Positions 9,835-20,192 of a DNA stretch of 64,000 bases are shown one piece after another (position 1 is the first letter of the stretch; each line of letters opens with the position of its first letter). The position numbers were made by a program, and so were the translations under genes. The notes beneath the pieces are model-generated. The model had not been told where the DNA came from. It ran no database searches and worked only from the letters and a program-made list of their open reading frames with translations. Source of the stretch: Herbaspirillum sp. SJZ107 (GTDB taxonomy: Bacteria; Pseudomonadota; Gammaproteobacteria; Burkholderiales; Burkholderiaceae_D). Location: the NCBI RefSeq assembly GCF_006715485.1, contig NZ_VFNH01000001.1, positions 930,001-994,000 on the forward strand, in the 5' to 3' direction.

Positions 9835-10523
9835 TGCTTGCTGTACTTCACGCGAAAGGGCTGGAATCCGAGAATCTGCTTGAACTGGCGCAGGCCGGGC
9901 TGGGCGCCGAAAAACGTGTCGTACATCAGGTAGCGCACCCGCTTGCTCTCGATCAGGCGCGAAGCGACCTCGACGACCAGCAAATGCATGATGCCGTCGT
10001 TGTTGCGCATGCCGATCAGGTGGGAAAAGGCGTCGAAGTTGCCGTAGTGGCCGACGTTGGCGTAGGCCACCAGCCTGCCTTCCGGGTTCAGTACGCCGTA
10101 GTAGCTGAAGTGGCCGAGCCGCTCGAACTGCGTGACCTTGTCCAGGTAGTGCTGGTCCATGCGCCGGCCCTGGCGCACGTCGAGCGAGGTGTTGATGGCG
10201 TGGATGTCGTCGACGTGGTCGTTGCGCTCGATCTCGCGGCAGACGTAGCCGCGGTTGCGGGCGCGCCGTGCATGCCAGGCGCCGTGGTTCTTGCCCTGGA
10301 TGGTGTCGAGGTAGGCCGGCGTGTCGGTATAGCGTCCGAGGTCGATCAGGGCCGCGCCGATCGTCTTGTTGCGGATGATCTTGTAGCGCGGGTGCGGCCT
10401 CGTGAAATAACGGTAGGTCTTGTCGATGTCGTGCGGATCGATGCGCGTATCGAAGCACAGGCTGGCCACGGGCAGCTTGATGATCTGGCGGACGGTATCG
10501 ACATGGCGGAAGAGGGCATTCAT
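9831..10523 (-). CDS. Uncharacterised GNAT-like protein of the polysaccharide operon
   Basis: Protein of 230 residues without a recognised named family. The layout is compatible with a GNAT-type acyltransferase fold: a segment GYVCREIERNDHVDDIHAIN, a central GRLVAYANVGHYG beta region and a C-terminal half ending VRYLMYDTFF. The canonical acetyl-CoA loop (Q/RxxGxG/A) is not evident. It overlaps the following deacetylase-like gene by 4 bases. Given the aminotransferases around it, N-acylation of an amino sugar is possible, but this is inference from context. Confidence 0.7.
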   Translation of the reverse strand: MNALFRHVDTVRQIIKLPVASLCFDTRIDPHDIDKTYRYFTRPHPRYKIIRNKTIGAALIDLGRYTDTPAYLDTIQGKNHGAWHARRARNRGYVCREIERNDHVDDIHAINTSLDVRQGRRMDQHYLDKVTQFERLGHFSYYGVLNPEGRLVAYANVGHYGNFDAFSHLIGMRNNDGIMHLLVVEVASRLIESKRVRYLMYDTFFGAQPGLRQFKQILGFQPFRVKYSKQ

Positions 10524-10550
10524 GGTCGCGGAAGGTCTCGTGGTCGGGAA

Positions 10551-11711
10551 TCAGCTGCAGGCCTGGCGTGCGCCCGATGCGGCCGGGCGCCCGGCCTGCG
10601 CCCGCGCCGCCAGCAGGCTGTCGTACAGGCCGGCGAGCTTGGCGGCCTCGCTGTGCCAGTTGTAGCGTGCAAGCACCGCGCGCCGGCCGTTCTCGCCCAT
10701 GCGCCGGGCCACCTGCGGATGCAGGCAGAAATGGTCGATCGCGGCGGCGATCGCGGCCGGGTTGCCGGGATCGACGCAGACGCCGCACCCGTTGCCTTCG
10801 ACGATTTCCTGCCACAGCGGAAAGCGCGAGGCGATCACCGGCAGACCGGCCGCCATGTACTCGAACATCTTGACCGGCAGTGCGTCGAGGTAGTTGACCA
10901 CCGGATGGAGTGTCACCAGGCCGGCCACCGCGCGCCGCATCGCCGCCTGCACGCCGGCGCGGCCGAGATGGCCATGGGCGTCGACCCGCTTCCAGCCGGG
11001 AAAATGCGCCACTTCGCGCTCCAGTGCCGGCTCGGCGAAGCTGCCGACCAGCGACAGCCGCGCCGGCGAGCGCAGCAGTTCGCAGGCGCGCACCAGTTCG
11101 CGGATGCCGCGGATCGCCGAAATGCTGCCGACATAGCAGACCTCGGCCACCTTGCCGTCCCAGTCCGGTGCGGCATCGAATTCCTGCAGCATCGGGTAGT
11201 TGTTGACGTCGACCGTGTTCGGATGCAGGTGTTGGAGGCGCTCGCGGATGAAGGGCGTGGCCGCGACCAGGCCGTCGAAGCGGCGGTAGGCGCGCCGTTC
11301 GCAGGCGGCATAGCCGGCCGACAGCAGGCGCCGCGCCAGCGGGCTCAGGTAGGGCTTGGCGAGCAGCTGCGCCGGCACGTCTTCGTGGGAATCGAAGATC
11401 ACGGTCTTGCCGAGGCGCTTCAGGCGCAGGCCGGCCGGCACCAGTTCCGGGTCGTGCAGCTGGTAGACGTCGGCGTCGAGCCGGCGCGCCGCCTGCAGCA
11501 CGCGGCGGGTGGTGCGCAGCACCCGGTTGGCGCGCCCCTCGAGGCGGCCGACGTCGATCACCTGTACGCCGTCGATACGCTCGTCGCCCAACGCGTCGGC
11601 GACCACCAGCGTCACCGTGTGGCCGAGCGCGGCCAGGCTGCGGCACTGCTTCACGAAGATGCGGGTGTCGTAGCGCGGGTGGGCAGAGGTCAGGTGGACG
11701 ATGGCGGCCAT
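10551..11711 (-). CDS. Glycosyltransferase family 4
   Basis: Predicted GT-B glycosyltransferase of 386 residues. The N-terminus MAAIVHLTSAHPRYDTRIFV is typical of enzymes acting on bacterial polysaccharides, followed by VYQLHDPELVP and FDSHEDVPAQL acceptor-side motifs. In the C-terminal half VCYVGSISAIRG marks the donor domain and LPVKMFEYMAAGLPVI carries the conserved phosphate-binding region. The start at 11711 is the first ATG giving the complete N-terminal strand. It lies 32 bases after wbpE and 27 before the GNAT-like gene. Donor and acceptor are unknown. Confidence 0.9.
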   Translation of the reverse strand: MAAIVHLTSAHPRYDTRIFVKQCRSLAALGHTVTLVVADALGDERIDGVQVIDVGRLEGRANRVLRTTRRVLQAARRLDADVYQLHDPELVPAGLRLKRLGKTVIFDSHEDVPAQLLAKPYLSPLARRLLSAGYAACERRAYRRFDGLVAATPFIRERLQHLHPNTVDVNNYPMLQEFDAAPDWDGKVAEVCYVGSISAIRGIRELVRACELLRSPARLSLVGSFAEPALEREVAHFPGWKRVDAHGHLGRAGVQAAMRRAVAGLVTLHPVVNYLDALPVKMFEYMAAGLPVIASRFPLWQEIVEGNGCGVCVDPGNPAAIAAAIDHFCLHPQVARRMGENGRRAVLARYNWHSEAAKLAGLYDSLLAARAQAGRPAASGARQACS

Positions 11712-11743
11712 GACGGGTTCCGGGCGGCGAGTTGAAGGCGGCT

Positions 11744-12868
11744 TCAGGCCGGCAGCACCAGGGCGTCGGCCGGCGTGTCGCGGCCGACCGCGTCCAGCAG
11801 CACCGTGCACACACGGTCGATGTCGGCATCCGTGAGATATGGCCCCATCGGCAGGCTCAGCACCTTGTCGGCGAGCAGGCGCGCGGTCGGGCAGTCGGCG
11901 CCGGCCGACAGGGCGGCGTAGGCCGGCTGCAGGTGGACCGGGACCGGATAGTGCACGGCGGTCGGGATACCGGCAGCCTGCAGGGCACGCTGCACGGCCT
12001 CGCGCTGCTCCACCACCACGGTGTACTGGGCGTAGACGCTGCTGCGGTCGGTGCGCCGGCCGACCGGGCGCACTTGGCCGCCGAGCCGGGCCGCATAGCT
12101 GGCGGCGGCGCGCTGGCGCTGCTGCAGTTCCCAGTCGAACAGCGGCAGCTTGGCCAGCACGATCGCACATTGCAGCGTGTCCATGCGGCCGCCGACGCCG
12201 ACCCGGGTATGGACGTAGCGCTGGCTCTGGCCATGCACGCGGATCTCGCGCATCGCGCCGGCCAAGTCGTCGTCGCTGGTGAACAGGGCGCCGCCGTCGC
12301 CGTAGCAGCCGAGCGGCTTGCTGGGGAAGAAGCTGGTACAGCCGACCGTGGACAGGTTGCCGCTCCTGCGGCCGCGGTAGAAGGCGCCGAAGCTCTGGGC
12401 GCCGTCCTCGATCACCGGCAGGCCGTGGCGCGCGGCCACGGCGTTGATCTCGTCCATGTCGGCCGGCTGCCCGAACAGCGACACCGGGATGATGGCGCGC
12501 GTACGCGGCGTGACATGGGCCTCGATCTGGGCGGCGTCGAGGTTGCAGGTGGCCGGGTCGACGTCGACGAACACGGGCGTCGCCCCCAGCAGCACGATGA
12601 CTTCGGCGGTGGCGATGAAGGTGAAGGGCGTGGTGATGACTTCGTCGCCGCGTCCGACGCCGAGCGCCATCAGGGCGATCAGCAGCGCCTCGGTGCCGGA
12701 TGCCACGGTGATGCAATGGCGTGCGCCGGTGTAGCGCGCCAGCGCCTCCTCGAGTTCCCGCACTTCGGGACCCATGATGTATTGGCCGTGATCGAGCACG
12801 GCCTGGATGCGCGCATTGAGCAGGTCGCGCGACGCCTGGTACTGGGACTTGAGATCGATGAATTCCAT
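11744..12868 (-). CDS. wbpE: UDP-3-keto-sugar aminotransferase (WbpE-like)
   Basis: DegT-family PLP aminotransferase of 374 residues, predicted to aminate C3 of UDP-2-acetamido-3-keto-glucuronate. Evidence: MEFIDLKSQY N-terminus typical of WbpE/WlbC proteins, GDEVITTPFTF, IEDGAQSFGA, and the Schiff-base lysine in FFPSKPLGCYGDGG (about Lys184). It is encoded with a WbpA-type dehydrogenase, a WbpB-type oxidoreductase and a WbpD-type acetyltransferase, the complete set for UDP-2,3-diacetamido-2,3-dideoxy-glucuronate. Start at 12868 is preceded by AGGA at suitable spacing. Confidence 0.9.
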   Translation of the reverse strand: MEFIDLKSQYQASRDLLNARIQAVLDHGQYIMGPEVRELEEALARYTGARHCITVASGTEALLIALMALGVGRGDEVITTPFTFIATAEVIVLLGATPVFVDVDPATCNLDAAQIEAHVTPRTRAIIPVSLFGQPADMDEINAVAARHGLPVIEDGAQSFGAFYRGRRSGNLSTVGCTSFFPSKPLGCYGDGGALFTSDDDLAGAMREIRVHGQSQRYVHTRVGVGGRMDTLQCAIVLAKLPLFDWELQQRQRAAASYAARLGGQVRPVGRRTDRSSVYAQYTVVVEQREAVQRALQAAGIPTAVHYPVPVHLQPAYAALSAGADCPTARLLADKVLSLPMGPYLTDADIDRVCTVLLDAVGRDTPADALVLPA

Positions 12869-12908
12869 GATGGTCCTGGATGGCATGAAGGTCGGGTCGC
12901 CCGGCGGC

Positions 12909-13508
12909 TCACTGGGCGGCGGGCACGATGCTGCAGACGCCGTCCAGCAGCAGGTAGACGTCGCCGGTGTGCGGGCAGACCGCTTCGCCTTTGCCCGCGC
13001 GCGGCAGCGGCAGGCGTTCGCCGAAGCGGCTGATCCAGCCGAGCTGGCGCGCCGGCACCCCGGCCATCAGCGCGAAGTCGGGCACGTCGTGCTTGACCAC
13101 GGCCCCGGCGCCGATGAAGGCGTAGCTGCCGACCGTGACGCCGCAGACGATGGTGGCGTTGGCGCCGATGCTGGCGCCGCGCCGCACCAGGGTGCGCCGG
13201 TACTGGTCCTTGCGCACAAAGCCGGCGCGCGGGTTGTAGACATTGGTGAAGACCATGCTCGGGCCGCAGAACACCTCGTCCTCGAGGGTCACGGCGTCGT
13301 ACACCGAGACGTTGTTCTGGATCTTGACGCGGTCGCCGATGACGACGTCGTTGCCCACGAAAACGTTCTGGCCGAGCGAACAGGCGGCGCCGATGCGCGC
13401 GCCGGCGCACACGTGCGAGAAGTGCCAGACGCGCGTGCCCGCGCCAAGGACGGCACCGTCGTCGACGATGGCGCTGGGGTGGACGGCTTGTGTGTCGTTC
13501 ATGTGCAT
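12909..13508 (-). CDS. wbpD: UDP-2-acetamido-3-amino-glucuronate N-acetyltransferase (WbpD-like)
   Basis: Left-handed beta-helix acetyltransferase of 199 residues that should acetylate the 3-amino group formed by WbpE. Hexapeptide repeats run through residues 8-150 ([50 protein letters not shown]), with the [10 protein letters not shown] segment typical of WbpD/WlbB proteins. The C-terminus after residue 155 is non-repetitive and contains a [10 protein letters not shown] segment. Start at 13508 has GGAG 8 bases upstream; a second ATG at 13502 is possible. It is separated from wbpB by 2 bases. Confidence 0.92.
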   Translation of the reverse strand: MHMNDTQAVHPSAIVDDGAVLGAGTRVWHFSHVCAGARIGAACSLGQNVFVGNDVVIGDRVKIQNNVSVYDAVTLEDEVFCGPSMVFTNVYNPRAGFVRKDQYRRTLVRRGASIGANATIVCGVTVGSYAFIGAGAVVKHDVPDFALMAGVPARQLGWISRFGERLPLPRAGKGEAVCPHTGDVYLLLDGVCSIVPAAQ

Positions 13509-13510
13509 GC

Positions 13511-14572
13511 TCAGTACTCCAGCGGCAGCGCGACGCGCTTGCCGTCGCGCGCGGACATGTAGGCGGCGACCAGCACCTCGAGCGATTTCAGCCCCTCGCG
13601 GCCGTCGGTTTCCGGCTCGGCCTCGCCGCGCAGCACCTTGATCACGTTGTCGTAGTACAGCGGATGGCCGAAGCCGTATACCGAGGTGGTCTGGTAGCTG
13701 GCGTCCGCGACCCTGGCATCGTCGGGGTCGGGCGTGGCGAATTCCCACTGCTGGATCTCGTTCACGGCGACGCCGCCGATGCGCACCGTGCCGTGCTCGC
13801 CGAGGATGGTGATCGAGCCTTCCAGGTTGCGCGGGTAGGTCAGCATGGTGACGTTCATCGAACCGAGCGCGCCGTTGCGCCAGCGCAGGCTGATGACGCC
13901 GGTGTCCTCGACCTCGATGTCGCGTGCCAGCGTGGCCGTATAGGCTTGCAGGCTCTCGACCGGGCCGACGATCCAGTCGATCAGGTCGACGTAGTGGCTG
14001 GCCTGGTTCATGAAGGCGCCGCCGTCGAATTCCCAGGTGCCGCGCCATCTGGCGCTGTTGTAGTACTCGGGCGGACGGGTCCAGAACACGTTCAGGTTGA
14101 CCATGTAGATGCGCCCGAAACGCTTCTTGTCGACCGCGCTCTTGAGCAGCTGCAGGGTGGCGTTGCGGCGGTTCTGCTTGACCACGAACAGGCGCACCCC
14201 GGCAGCGTCGGCGGCGGCGACCATGCGCTTGCCGTCTTCCCAGCGCGTGGCCATCGGCTTTTCGGTGATCACGTGGCGCCCGGCCTGGGCGATGCGGATC
14301 GCCTGTTCCGGGTGCAGGCCGGACGGGGTGGTGACGATGAAGGCGTCGGCGTCGCATTCCTTCAGCATCTGGTCGAGGCTGGCGTAGCCGCGTGCGCCGG
14401 TGGCGCCGGCCGCGCGGTCGAGCGCGCGCGCGTCGACGTCGCACACGCCGGCGAGTTCGGCACGGTCCTGGTGCTGGCGCAGCGCATCGAAATGGTTGTT
14501 CGCGATGCGGCCGCAGCCGACCAGCGCGAAGCGGATCTTGCGGTCGAGGATGGGGGCGTGGTAGTTGCGCAT
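13511..14572 (-). CDS. wbpB: UDP-N-acetyl-2-amino-2-deoxyglucuronate oxidase (WbpB-like)
   Basis: Gfo/Idh/MocA-family NAD(P)-dependent oxidoreductase of 353 residues. The Rossmann motif is [13 protein letters not shown] at residues 15-27, and the family lysine motif is ITEKPMA near residue 100. [15 protein letters not shown] near residue 195 contains the usual active-site histidine helix. In the WbpB pathway it oxidises C3 of UDP-GlcNAcA for amination by the downstream WbpE. It lies 9 bases after the dehydrogenase gene and 2 before wbpD. Confidence 0.92.
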   Translation of the reverse strand: MRNYHAPILDRKIRFALVGCGRIANNHFDALRQHQDRAELAGVCDVDARALDRAAGATGARGYASLDQMLKECDADAFIVTTPSGLHPEQAIRIAQAGRHVITEKPMATRWEDGKRMVAAADAAGVRLFVVKQNRRNATLQLLKSAVDKKRFGRIYMVNLNVFWTRPPEYYNSARWRGTWEFDGGAFMNQASHYVDLIDWIVGPVESLQAYTATLARDIEVEDTGVISLRWRNGALGSMNVTMLTYPRNLEGSITILGEHGTVRIGGVAVNEIQQWEFATPDPDDARVADASYQTTSVYGFGHPLYYDNVIKVLRGEAEPETDGREGLKSLEVLVAAYMSARDGKRVALPLEY

Positions 14573-14581
14573 GGCCGCTCC

Positions 14582-15910
14582 TCAGGCTTTCACGACGTTC
14601 GGCAGCGGCGTCAGGTAGACCCCGCGGGTATCCACGATCAGCTTGGCGTACTGGCGGATCAGGTCATAGTCGAAGGCGCTGTGCGCGGTGGCCAGCAGCA
14701 CCACGTCGTAGGACGCGATGGTGGGCGCGTCCAGCTCGACGCTCTTGAGGTCGAAACGGTGCTCGCGCATGCGCGGGAACACCGGCACGTGCGGATCGGC
14801 GTAGTCGACCAGCGCGCCCTTGTCGCGCAGGATCTCCATCAGCTCGACCGAGGGCGACTCGCGCATGTCCTCGACGTCCTTTTTATAGGCGATGCCCAGC
14901 ACCAGCACGCGGCTGCCCATTACCGACCGGCCGCGCAGGTTGAGGGCATCGGTGACCTTGCCGATCACCCAGTGCGGCATGTCGCTGTTGATTTCGCCGG
15001 CCAGTTCGATGAAGCGGGTGTGCAGGCCGAATTCGCGTGCTTTCCAGGTGAGGTAGAAGGGGTCGATCGGGATGCAGTGGCCGCCCAGGCCCGGACCCGG
15101 GTAGTAGGGCGTGAAGCCGAAGGGCTTGGTCGCGGCGGCGCGGATGACTTCATGGATGTCGATGTCCATGCGGTCGGCGATGACCTTCATTTCGTTGACC
15201 AGACCGATGTTGACGGCGCGGTGGATGTTTTCCAGCAGCTTGGTGAGTTCGGCGGCGCGGGTCGAGCTGACCGGCACCACGCGGTCGATCGCCGGGCCGT
15301 ACAGCGCAAGGCCGGCCTCGAGGCAGGCCGGCGTGACGCCGCCGCATACCTTGGGAATGGTGCGGGTGTGGAAATCGGGATTGCCCGGGTCTTCGCGCTC
15401 GGGCGAGAACACCAGGAACACGTCGCGCCCGACCGTGAAGCCGCGCGACTCCAGGCGCGGTTTCAGCTCTTCGTCGGTGGTGCCGGGATAGGTGGTGCTT
15501 TCCAGCGACAGCACCTGGCCGGCGCGCATGAAGGGCAGCAGGGCGTCGGCGGTGTCGAGCACGAACGAGAGATCCGGCTCGCGGTAGGCGTTGAGCGGGG
15601 TCGGCACGCAGATGACGAGGGCATCCGGCTCGCCGGCGCGGGTGAAGTCGGTGGTGGCTTCGAAGCCGTGCTCGCGGGCCCTGGCGATGGCGGCGCCGTC
15701 GATGTGCTTGATGTAGCTTTCGCCGCGGTTCAGGCGGTCGACCTTGGCGCCGTCGATATCGATCCCGAGTACGCGGAAACCGGCTTCTGCATAGCGCAGC
15801 GTCAGGGGAAGGCCAACGTAGCCGAGGCCGACGATGCCGATGACGGCGGTGCGGTCACGCAGCCTGCTGGTGAGCTGTTCGAGAGTTGCCGGTTTGCTTT
15901 CGTCACGCAT
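14582..15910 (-). CDS. wbpA: UDP-N-acetyl-D-glucosamine 6-dehydrogenase (WbpA/WecC family)
   Basis: Nucleotide-sugar dehydrogenase of 442 residues, predicted to oxidise UDP-GlcNAc twice at C6 to the uronate. The N-terminal NAD site is [12 protein letters not shown] (about residues 25-36). The catalytic cysteine lies in [13 protein letters not shown] (about Cys279), and the C-terminal domain has [19 protein letters not shown]. The substrate assignment to UDP-GlcNAc rather than UDP-Glc rests on the adjoining wbpB, wbpD and wbpE. A GAGG site precedes the start at 15910. It follows the dehydratase gene by 39 bases. Confidence 0.93.
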   Translation of the reverse strand: MRDESKPATLEQLTSRLRDRTAVIGIVGLGYVGLPLTLRYAEAGFRVLGIDIDGAKVDRLNRGESYIKHIDGAAIARAREHGFEATTDFTRAGEPDALVICVPTPLNAYREPDLSFVLDTADALLPFMRAGQVLSLESTTYPGTTDEELKPRLESRGFTVGRDVFLVFSPEREDPGNPDFHTRTIPKVCGGVTPACLEAGLALYGPAIDRVVPVSSTRAAELTKLLENIHRAVNIGLVNEMKVIADRMDIDIHEVIRAAATKPFGFTPYYPGPGLGGHCIPIDPFYLTWKAREFGLHTRFIELAGEINSDMPHWVIGKVTDALNLRGRSVMGSRVLVLGIAYKKDVEDMRESPSVELMEILRDKGALVDYADPHVPVFPRMREHRFDLKSVELDAPTIASYDVVLLATAHSAFDYDLIRQYAKLIVDTRGVYLTPLPNVVKA

Positions 15911-15949
15911 GAGTTTCCTCGCGAATCTGTGGATGGTCGGGGCACTGCA

Positions 15950-17971
<2,022 letters not shown>

Positions 17972-18258
17972 GATTCTGGAGAGACTGCGTAGGAGTTTCG
18001 AATTGAGCTCTTTGTGCGAGGGGAATTGCGTAAGTGAATGAATTGAAAGGAGTTTATGTATCTGCTTTAAGAAGACCGGATATCCATGGGATGGAAATCG
18101 CCACCGTTTAGATTCTGTATTGCTGAGTAAGTTTATTATCCGGGGCTGTAAGAACGATGGGTTTGACCATGCTCAACCGCCAGAATGGAATTAATTTATT
18201 CCTCCATTTAAGTGAAATGGGGAAATTTATTCTTGGAATTAAATTGCTGAAAGATGGT
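17972..18258. other. AT-rich intergenic region upstream of the polysaccharide operon
   Basis: This stretch is visibly richer in A and T than anything around it and has no gene that I can support. It must carry the promoter of the minus-strand operon that begins with the 4,6-dehydratase, but I could not fix a single convincing -35/-10 pair. A minus-strand ORF of 20 codons ends near 18108 (MVKPIVLTAPDNK...) and could be a leader peptide; the evidence is too thin to annotate it as a gene. A GGCGGTTG sequence on the minus strand near 18180 is one base off the ops element core. Confidence 0.5.
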
Positions 18259-18494
18259 GGAGGTCGGTGTTTTGTAGGACGGGAACCCGTGCCGGTCTCC
18301 AGTGTGCGGCAGCTAACGGTGTGCACCCAGCCGTTTCGCATAAGATGGAACCGTTGAGTGAGGCGCCAGCGATGTTTCGTAGGCCCCAACTACCTCAACA
18401 GGTCAGCCGGTCGCCTCGAGGATCGGCACCAATACCGCGTGACGCTGCCGCCGAGTGACGGCAGCGGGCACGCCGAGACAGCGGAGGGTTGTCC
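18259..18494 (+). promoter_or_regulatory. Possible structured 5' leader upstream of a 55-codon gene
   Basis: Several complementary segments lie in series on the plus strand. GGAGGTCGG (18259-18267) can pair with CCGGTCTCC (18292-18300) using two G-U pairs and encloses ACGGGAACCCGT. GTTGAG and CTCAAC bracket about 18354-18399. GCCGGTC (18406-18412) pairs with GATCGGC (18421-18427). CGCTGCCG (18443-18450) pairs perfectly with CGGCAGCG (18459-18466), ending shortly before the GGAGG ribosome binding site at 18483. I recognise no known riboswitch or RNA family. It may be a structured leader or an independent small RNA; GC-rich DNA forms such stems by chance fairly often. Confidence 0.35.
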
Positions 18495-18662
18495 ATGTCC
18501 TTGCCAACGACGAGTCATCCACCCAAGCATCTGGTGCGCGAGTATCTCGAACGGCGCGCCCGGGACACCCAGCCGCCGCCGACGCCGGAAGAAATCCGCC
18601 GCCAGCTGGGCTGGAGCCTGCTGATGCAGGGGGACGACAAGGCCGGCGCTCCCCGCTCCTGA
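18495..18662 (+). CDS. Small hypothetical protein (55 residues)
   Basis: Short reading frame with a strong ribosome binding site (GGAGG at 18483-18487, 7 bases before ATG). The product is hydrophilic, with no signal or membrane segment. A central charged stretch (HLVREYLERRARD) is followed by a PPPTPEEIRRQLGW helix-like segment. It is 62 bases upstream of another small gene in the same direction, and the pair ends at a strong terminator, so the two are probably co-transcribed. No function recognised. Confidence 0.65.
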   Translation: MSLPTTSHPPKHLVREYLERRARDTQPPPTPEEIRRQLGWSLLMQGDDKAGAPRS

Positions 18663-18724
18663 ATCCGACGCCGTCCGCACTGTTGCGACGGCATTTTTAA
18701 AGCACCCCATCGAAGGAGAAACCC

Positions 18725-18895
18725 ATGACCGCCAAGATCGGTAACAAGAACATCGCCCAGCACCGCGGCAAGAAGGAACGCCAGGAAATCCGCAAGACCA
18801 ACATCGCGCGCGAAGCCGTGAAGCTGGCCGAAGCCCGTGCCAAGTACCGTAACCAGGTCAAGGGCCAGGCACCGGCCGTCCAGAACGCAGCCTGA
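18725..18895 (+). CDS. Small basic hypothetical protein (56 residues)
   Basis: Short gene with AAGGAG placed 7 bases before ATG and a clear terminator 27 bases after the stop. The product (MTAKIGNKNIAQHRGKK...) is rich in Lys and Arg in its first 45 residues and looks largely helical, ending in an Ala/Pro/Gln tail. It has no signal peptide. A nucleic-acid or ribosome-associated role would fit the charge, but this is only an inference from composition. No known family is recognised. Confidence 0.7.
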   Translation: MTAKIGNKNIAQHRGKKERQEIRKTNIAREAVKLAEARAKYRNQVKGQAPAVQNAA

Positions 18896-18921
18896 TCGCG
18901 CCGCTTCACCGTTCCAGAAAG

Positions 18922-18951
18922 GCCCGCCCGAGCAATCCGGCGGGCTTTTTT
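18922..18951 (+). terminator. Rho-independent terminator
   Basis: GCCCGCC (18922-18928) pairs perfectly with GGCGGGC (18939-18945) across a 10-base loop, followed directly by six T residues. It ends the transcript of the two small genes. Confidence 0.9.
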
Positions 18952-19075
18952 GCGTCCGCACATGGCCTGCCGCTGCGCCATTCACCGCCCGCACACCGCC
19001 GTTCGCCGAAAAGCGCTTTCCCGCCCGGCCGCGACTCCGGTATCTTGTCGTCATTCCGATCCTCCTGGAGAACAC

Positions 19076-19471
19076 ATGAAAAACGAAGCTTCCTACGACT
19101 TGCGGCGCCAGGTGCTGTGGGGCCTGTTGCTGGTCGGACTGGGCGTGGCCTTCCTGCTCGACCAGATGAACATCGTCGAGATCGAAAGCCTGTGGCACTA
19201 CGCGCCGCTGCTGCTGGTCGTCATCGGCATCAACCAGACCATCGGCTATCCGAGCGGGCGCGAATTTGCCAACGGGCTGTGGACCGCCTTCATCGGCCTG
19301 TGGCTGTTTGCCGTGCTGGAAGGCGTGTTCGGCCTGACCTTCGCCAACAGCTGGCCGCTGTTCATCATCATCTCGGGCGTGACGATGGCGATCCGTCCGC
19401 TCGCGGAACGCAAGTTCGGCAAGTACGACCATCGTATCGAACACAAGGGAGGCAACGACCATGGCCACTGA
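19076..19471 (+). CDS. LiaI/LiaF N-terminal-like small membrane protein
   Basis: Protein of 131 residues with four predicted membrane helices (about residues 12-28, 38-55, 65-85 and 88-106) arranged as in the LiaI/LiaF transmembrane region (DUF5668-like): LLLVGLGVAFLLDQMNI followed by paired helices. The C-terminus is charged and histidine-rich (KYDHRIEHKGGNDHGH). A GGAG site lies 6 bases before the start. Its last 11 bases overlap the next gene, which encodes a longer relative, so the two probably act together at the inner membrane. Confidence 0.8.
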   Translation: MKNEASYDLRRQVLWGLLLVGLGVAFLLDQMNIVEIESLWHYAPLLLVVIGINQTIGYPSGREFANGLWTAFIGLWLFAVLEGVFGLTFANSWPLFIIISGVTMAIRPLAERKFGKYDHRIEHKGGNDHGH

Positions 19472-20177
19472 CACCCGCCGCGCCTCGCACCAGGTCGTCC
19501 TCGGCCTGCTGGTGATGGGCATGGGCGTGCTGTTCCTGCTGGATAACCTCGACATCCTCGACTTCCGCCACGCGATCGGCTTCTGGCCGCTGGCCTTCAT
19601 CGCCGCCGGCGTGATCGTGCTGGCCGGCGACGGCCCGCGCAGCGGCAGCTATACCGGGGCAGTGCTGATCGGGGTCGGCGTGCTGATGATCCTGGGGCGC
19701 ATGGGCGTGCTATATATCAGCTGGTCGATGGTGTGGCCGCTGCTCCTGATCGCGCTCGGCGGACTGATCCTGTTCCGGACCATGGGTCCGGGCCGTACGC
19801 CGCGTCCGCTGCGCGCGGCCGGCCTCGATGGCGTCGACAGCGTCGCCCCGGACAACGTGGTCGACGTGGTGGCCATCCTGGGCGGGGTTGAACGGCGCAT
19901 CAACACTGCGGATTTCCTCGGCGGCGAGATCACGGCGGTACTGGGCGGCTGCGCCCTCGACCTGCGCGAGTCGTCCATCGTCAAGGAAGCCGTGCTGAAC
20001 GTCTTCACGATCTGGGGCGGCATCAACATCCAGGTGCCGCCGGATTGGACCGTGGTCTGGAGCGGCACCGCGCTGATGGGCGGTTTTTCCGAGAAGACCG
20101 CCAGCGCGCGCGACGGCGGCAAGCGCCTGGTGATCCGGGGCTACGCCATCATGGGCGGCATCGAAGTACGCAACTGA
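19461..20177 (+). CDS. LiaF-like membrane protein with C-terminal cell-wall-response domain
   Basis: Protein of 238 residues. The N-terminal half repeats the four-helix layout of the preceding gene (VVLGLLVMGMGVLFLLDNLDI), and the C-terminal half from about residue 130 resembles the LiaF/VraT beta-sheet domain (VVDVVAILGGVERRI, ITAVLGGCALDLRES, INIQVPPDWTVV, ALMGGFSEK). In Firmicutes LiaF restrains a histidine kinase that senses envelope stress. Here it precedes a kinase gene by 15 bases, so a similar controlling role is a reasonable inference. The cytoplasmic or external placement of the C-terminal domain cannot be decided from the sequence. Confidence 0.85.
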   Translation: MATDTRRASHQVVLGLLVMGMGVLFLLDNLDILDFRHAIGFWPLAFIAAGVIVLAGDGPRSGSYTGAVLIGVGVLMILGRMGVLYISWSMVWPLLLIALGGLILFRTMGPGRTPRPLRAAGLDGVDSVAPDNVVDVVAILGGVERRINTADFLGGEITAVLGGCALDLRESSIVKEAVLNVFTIWGGINIQVPPDWTVVWSGTALMGGFSEKTASARDGGKRLVIRGYAIMGGIEVRN

Positions 20178-20192
20178 CGCGCGGCCGCTCAC

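Noticed and set aside
10551-12716. A long minus-strand frame extending the glycosyltransferase through the wbpE region
   Set aside because: The part above 11711 is the antisense-free but out-of-frame copy of wbpE, Arg/Gly-rich with no domain; the glycosyltransferase begins at 11711.
18170-18190. Possible ops/JUMPstart element (GGCGGTTG on the minus strand) for RfaH control
   Set aside because: It differs from GGCGGTAG in the core, the remaining JUMPstart sequence is absent, and no promoter could be placed upstream with confidence.
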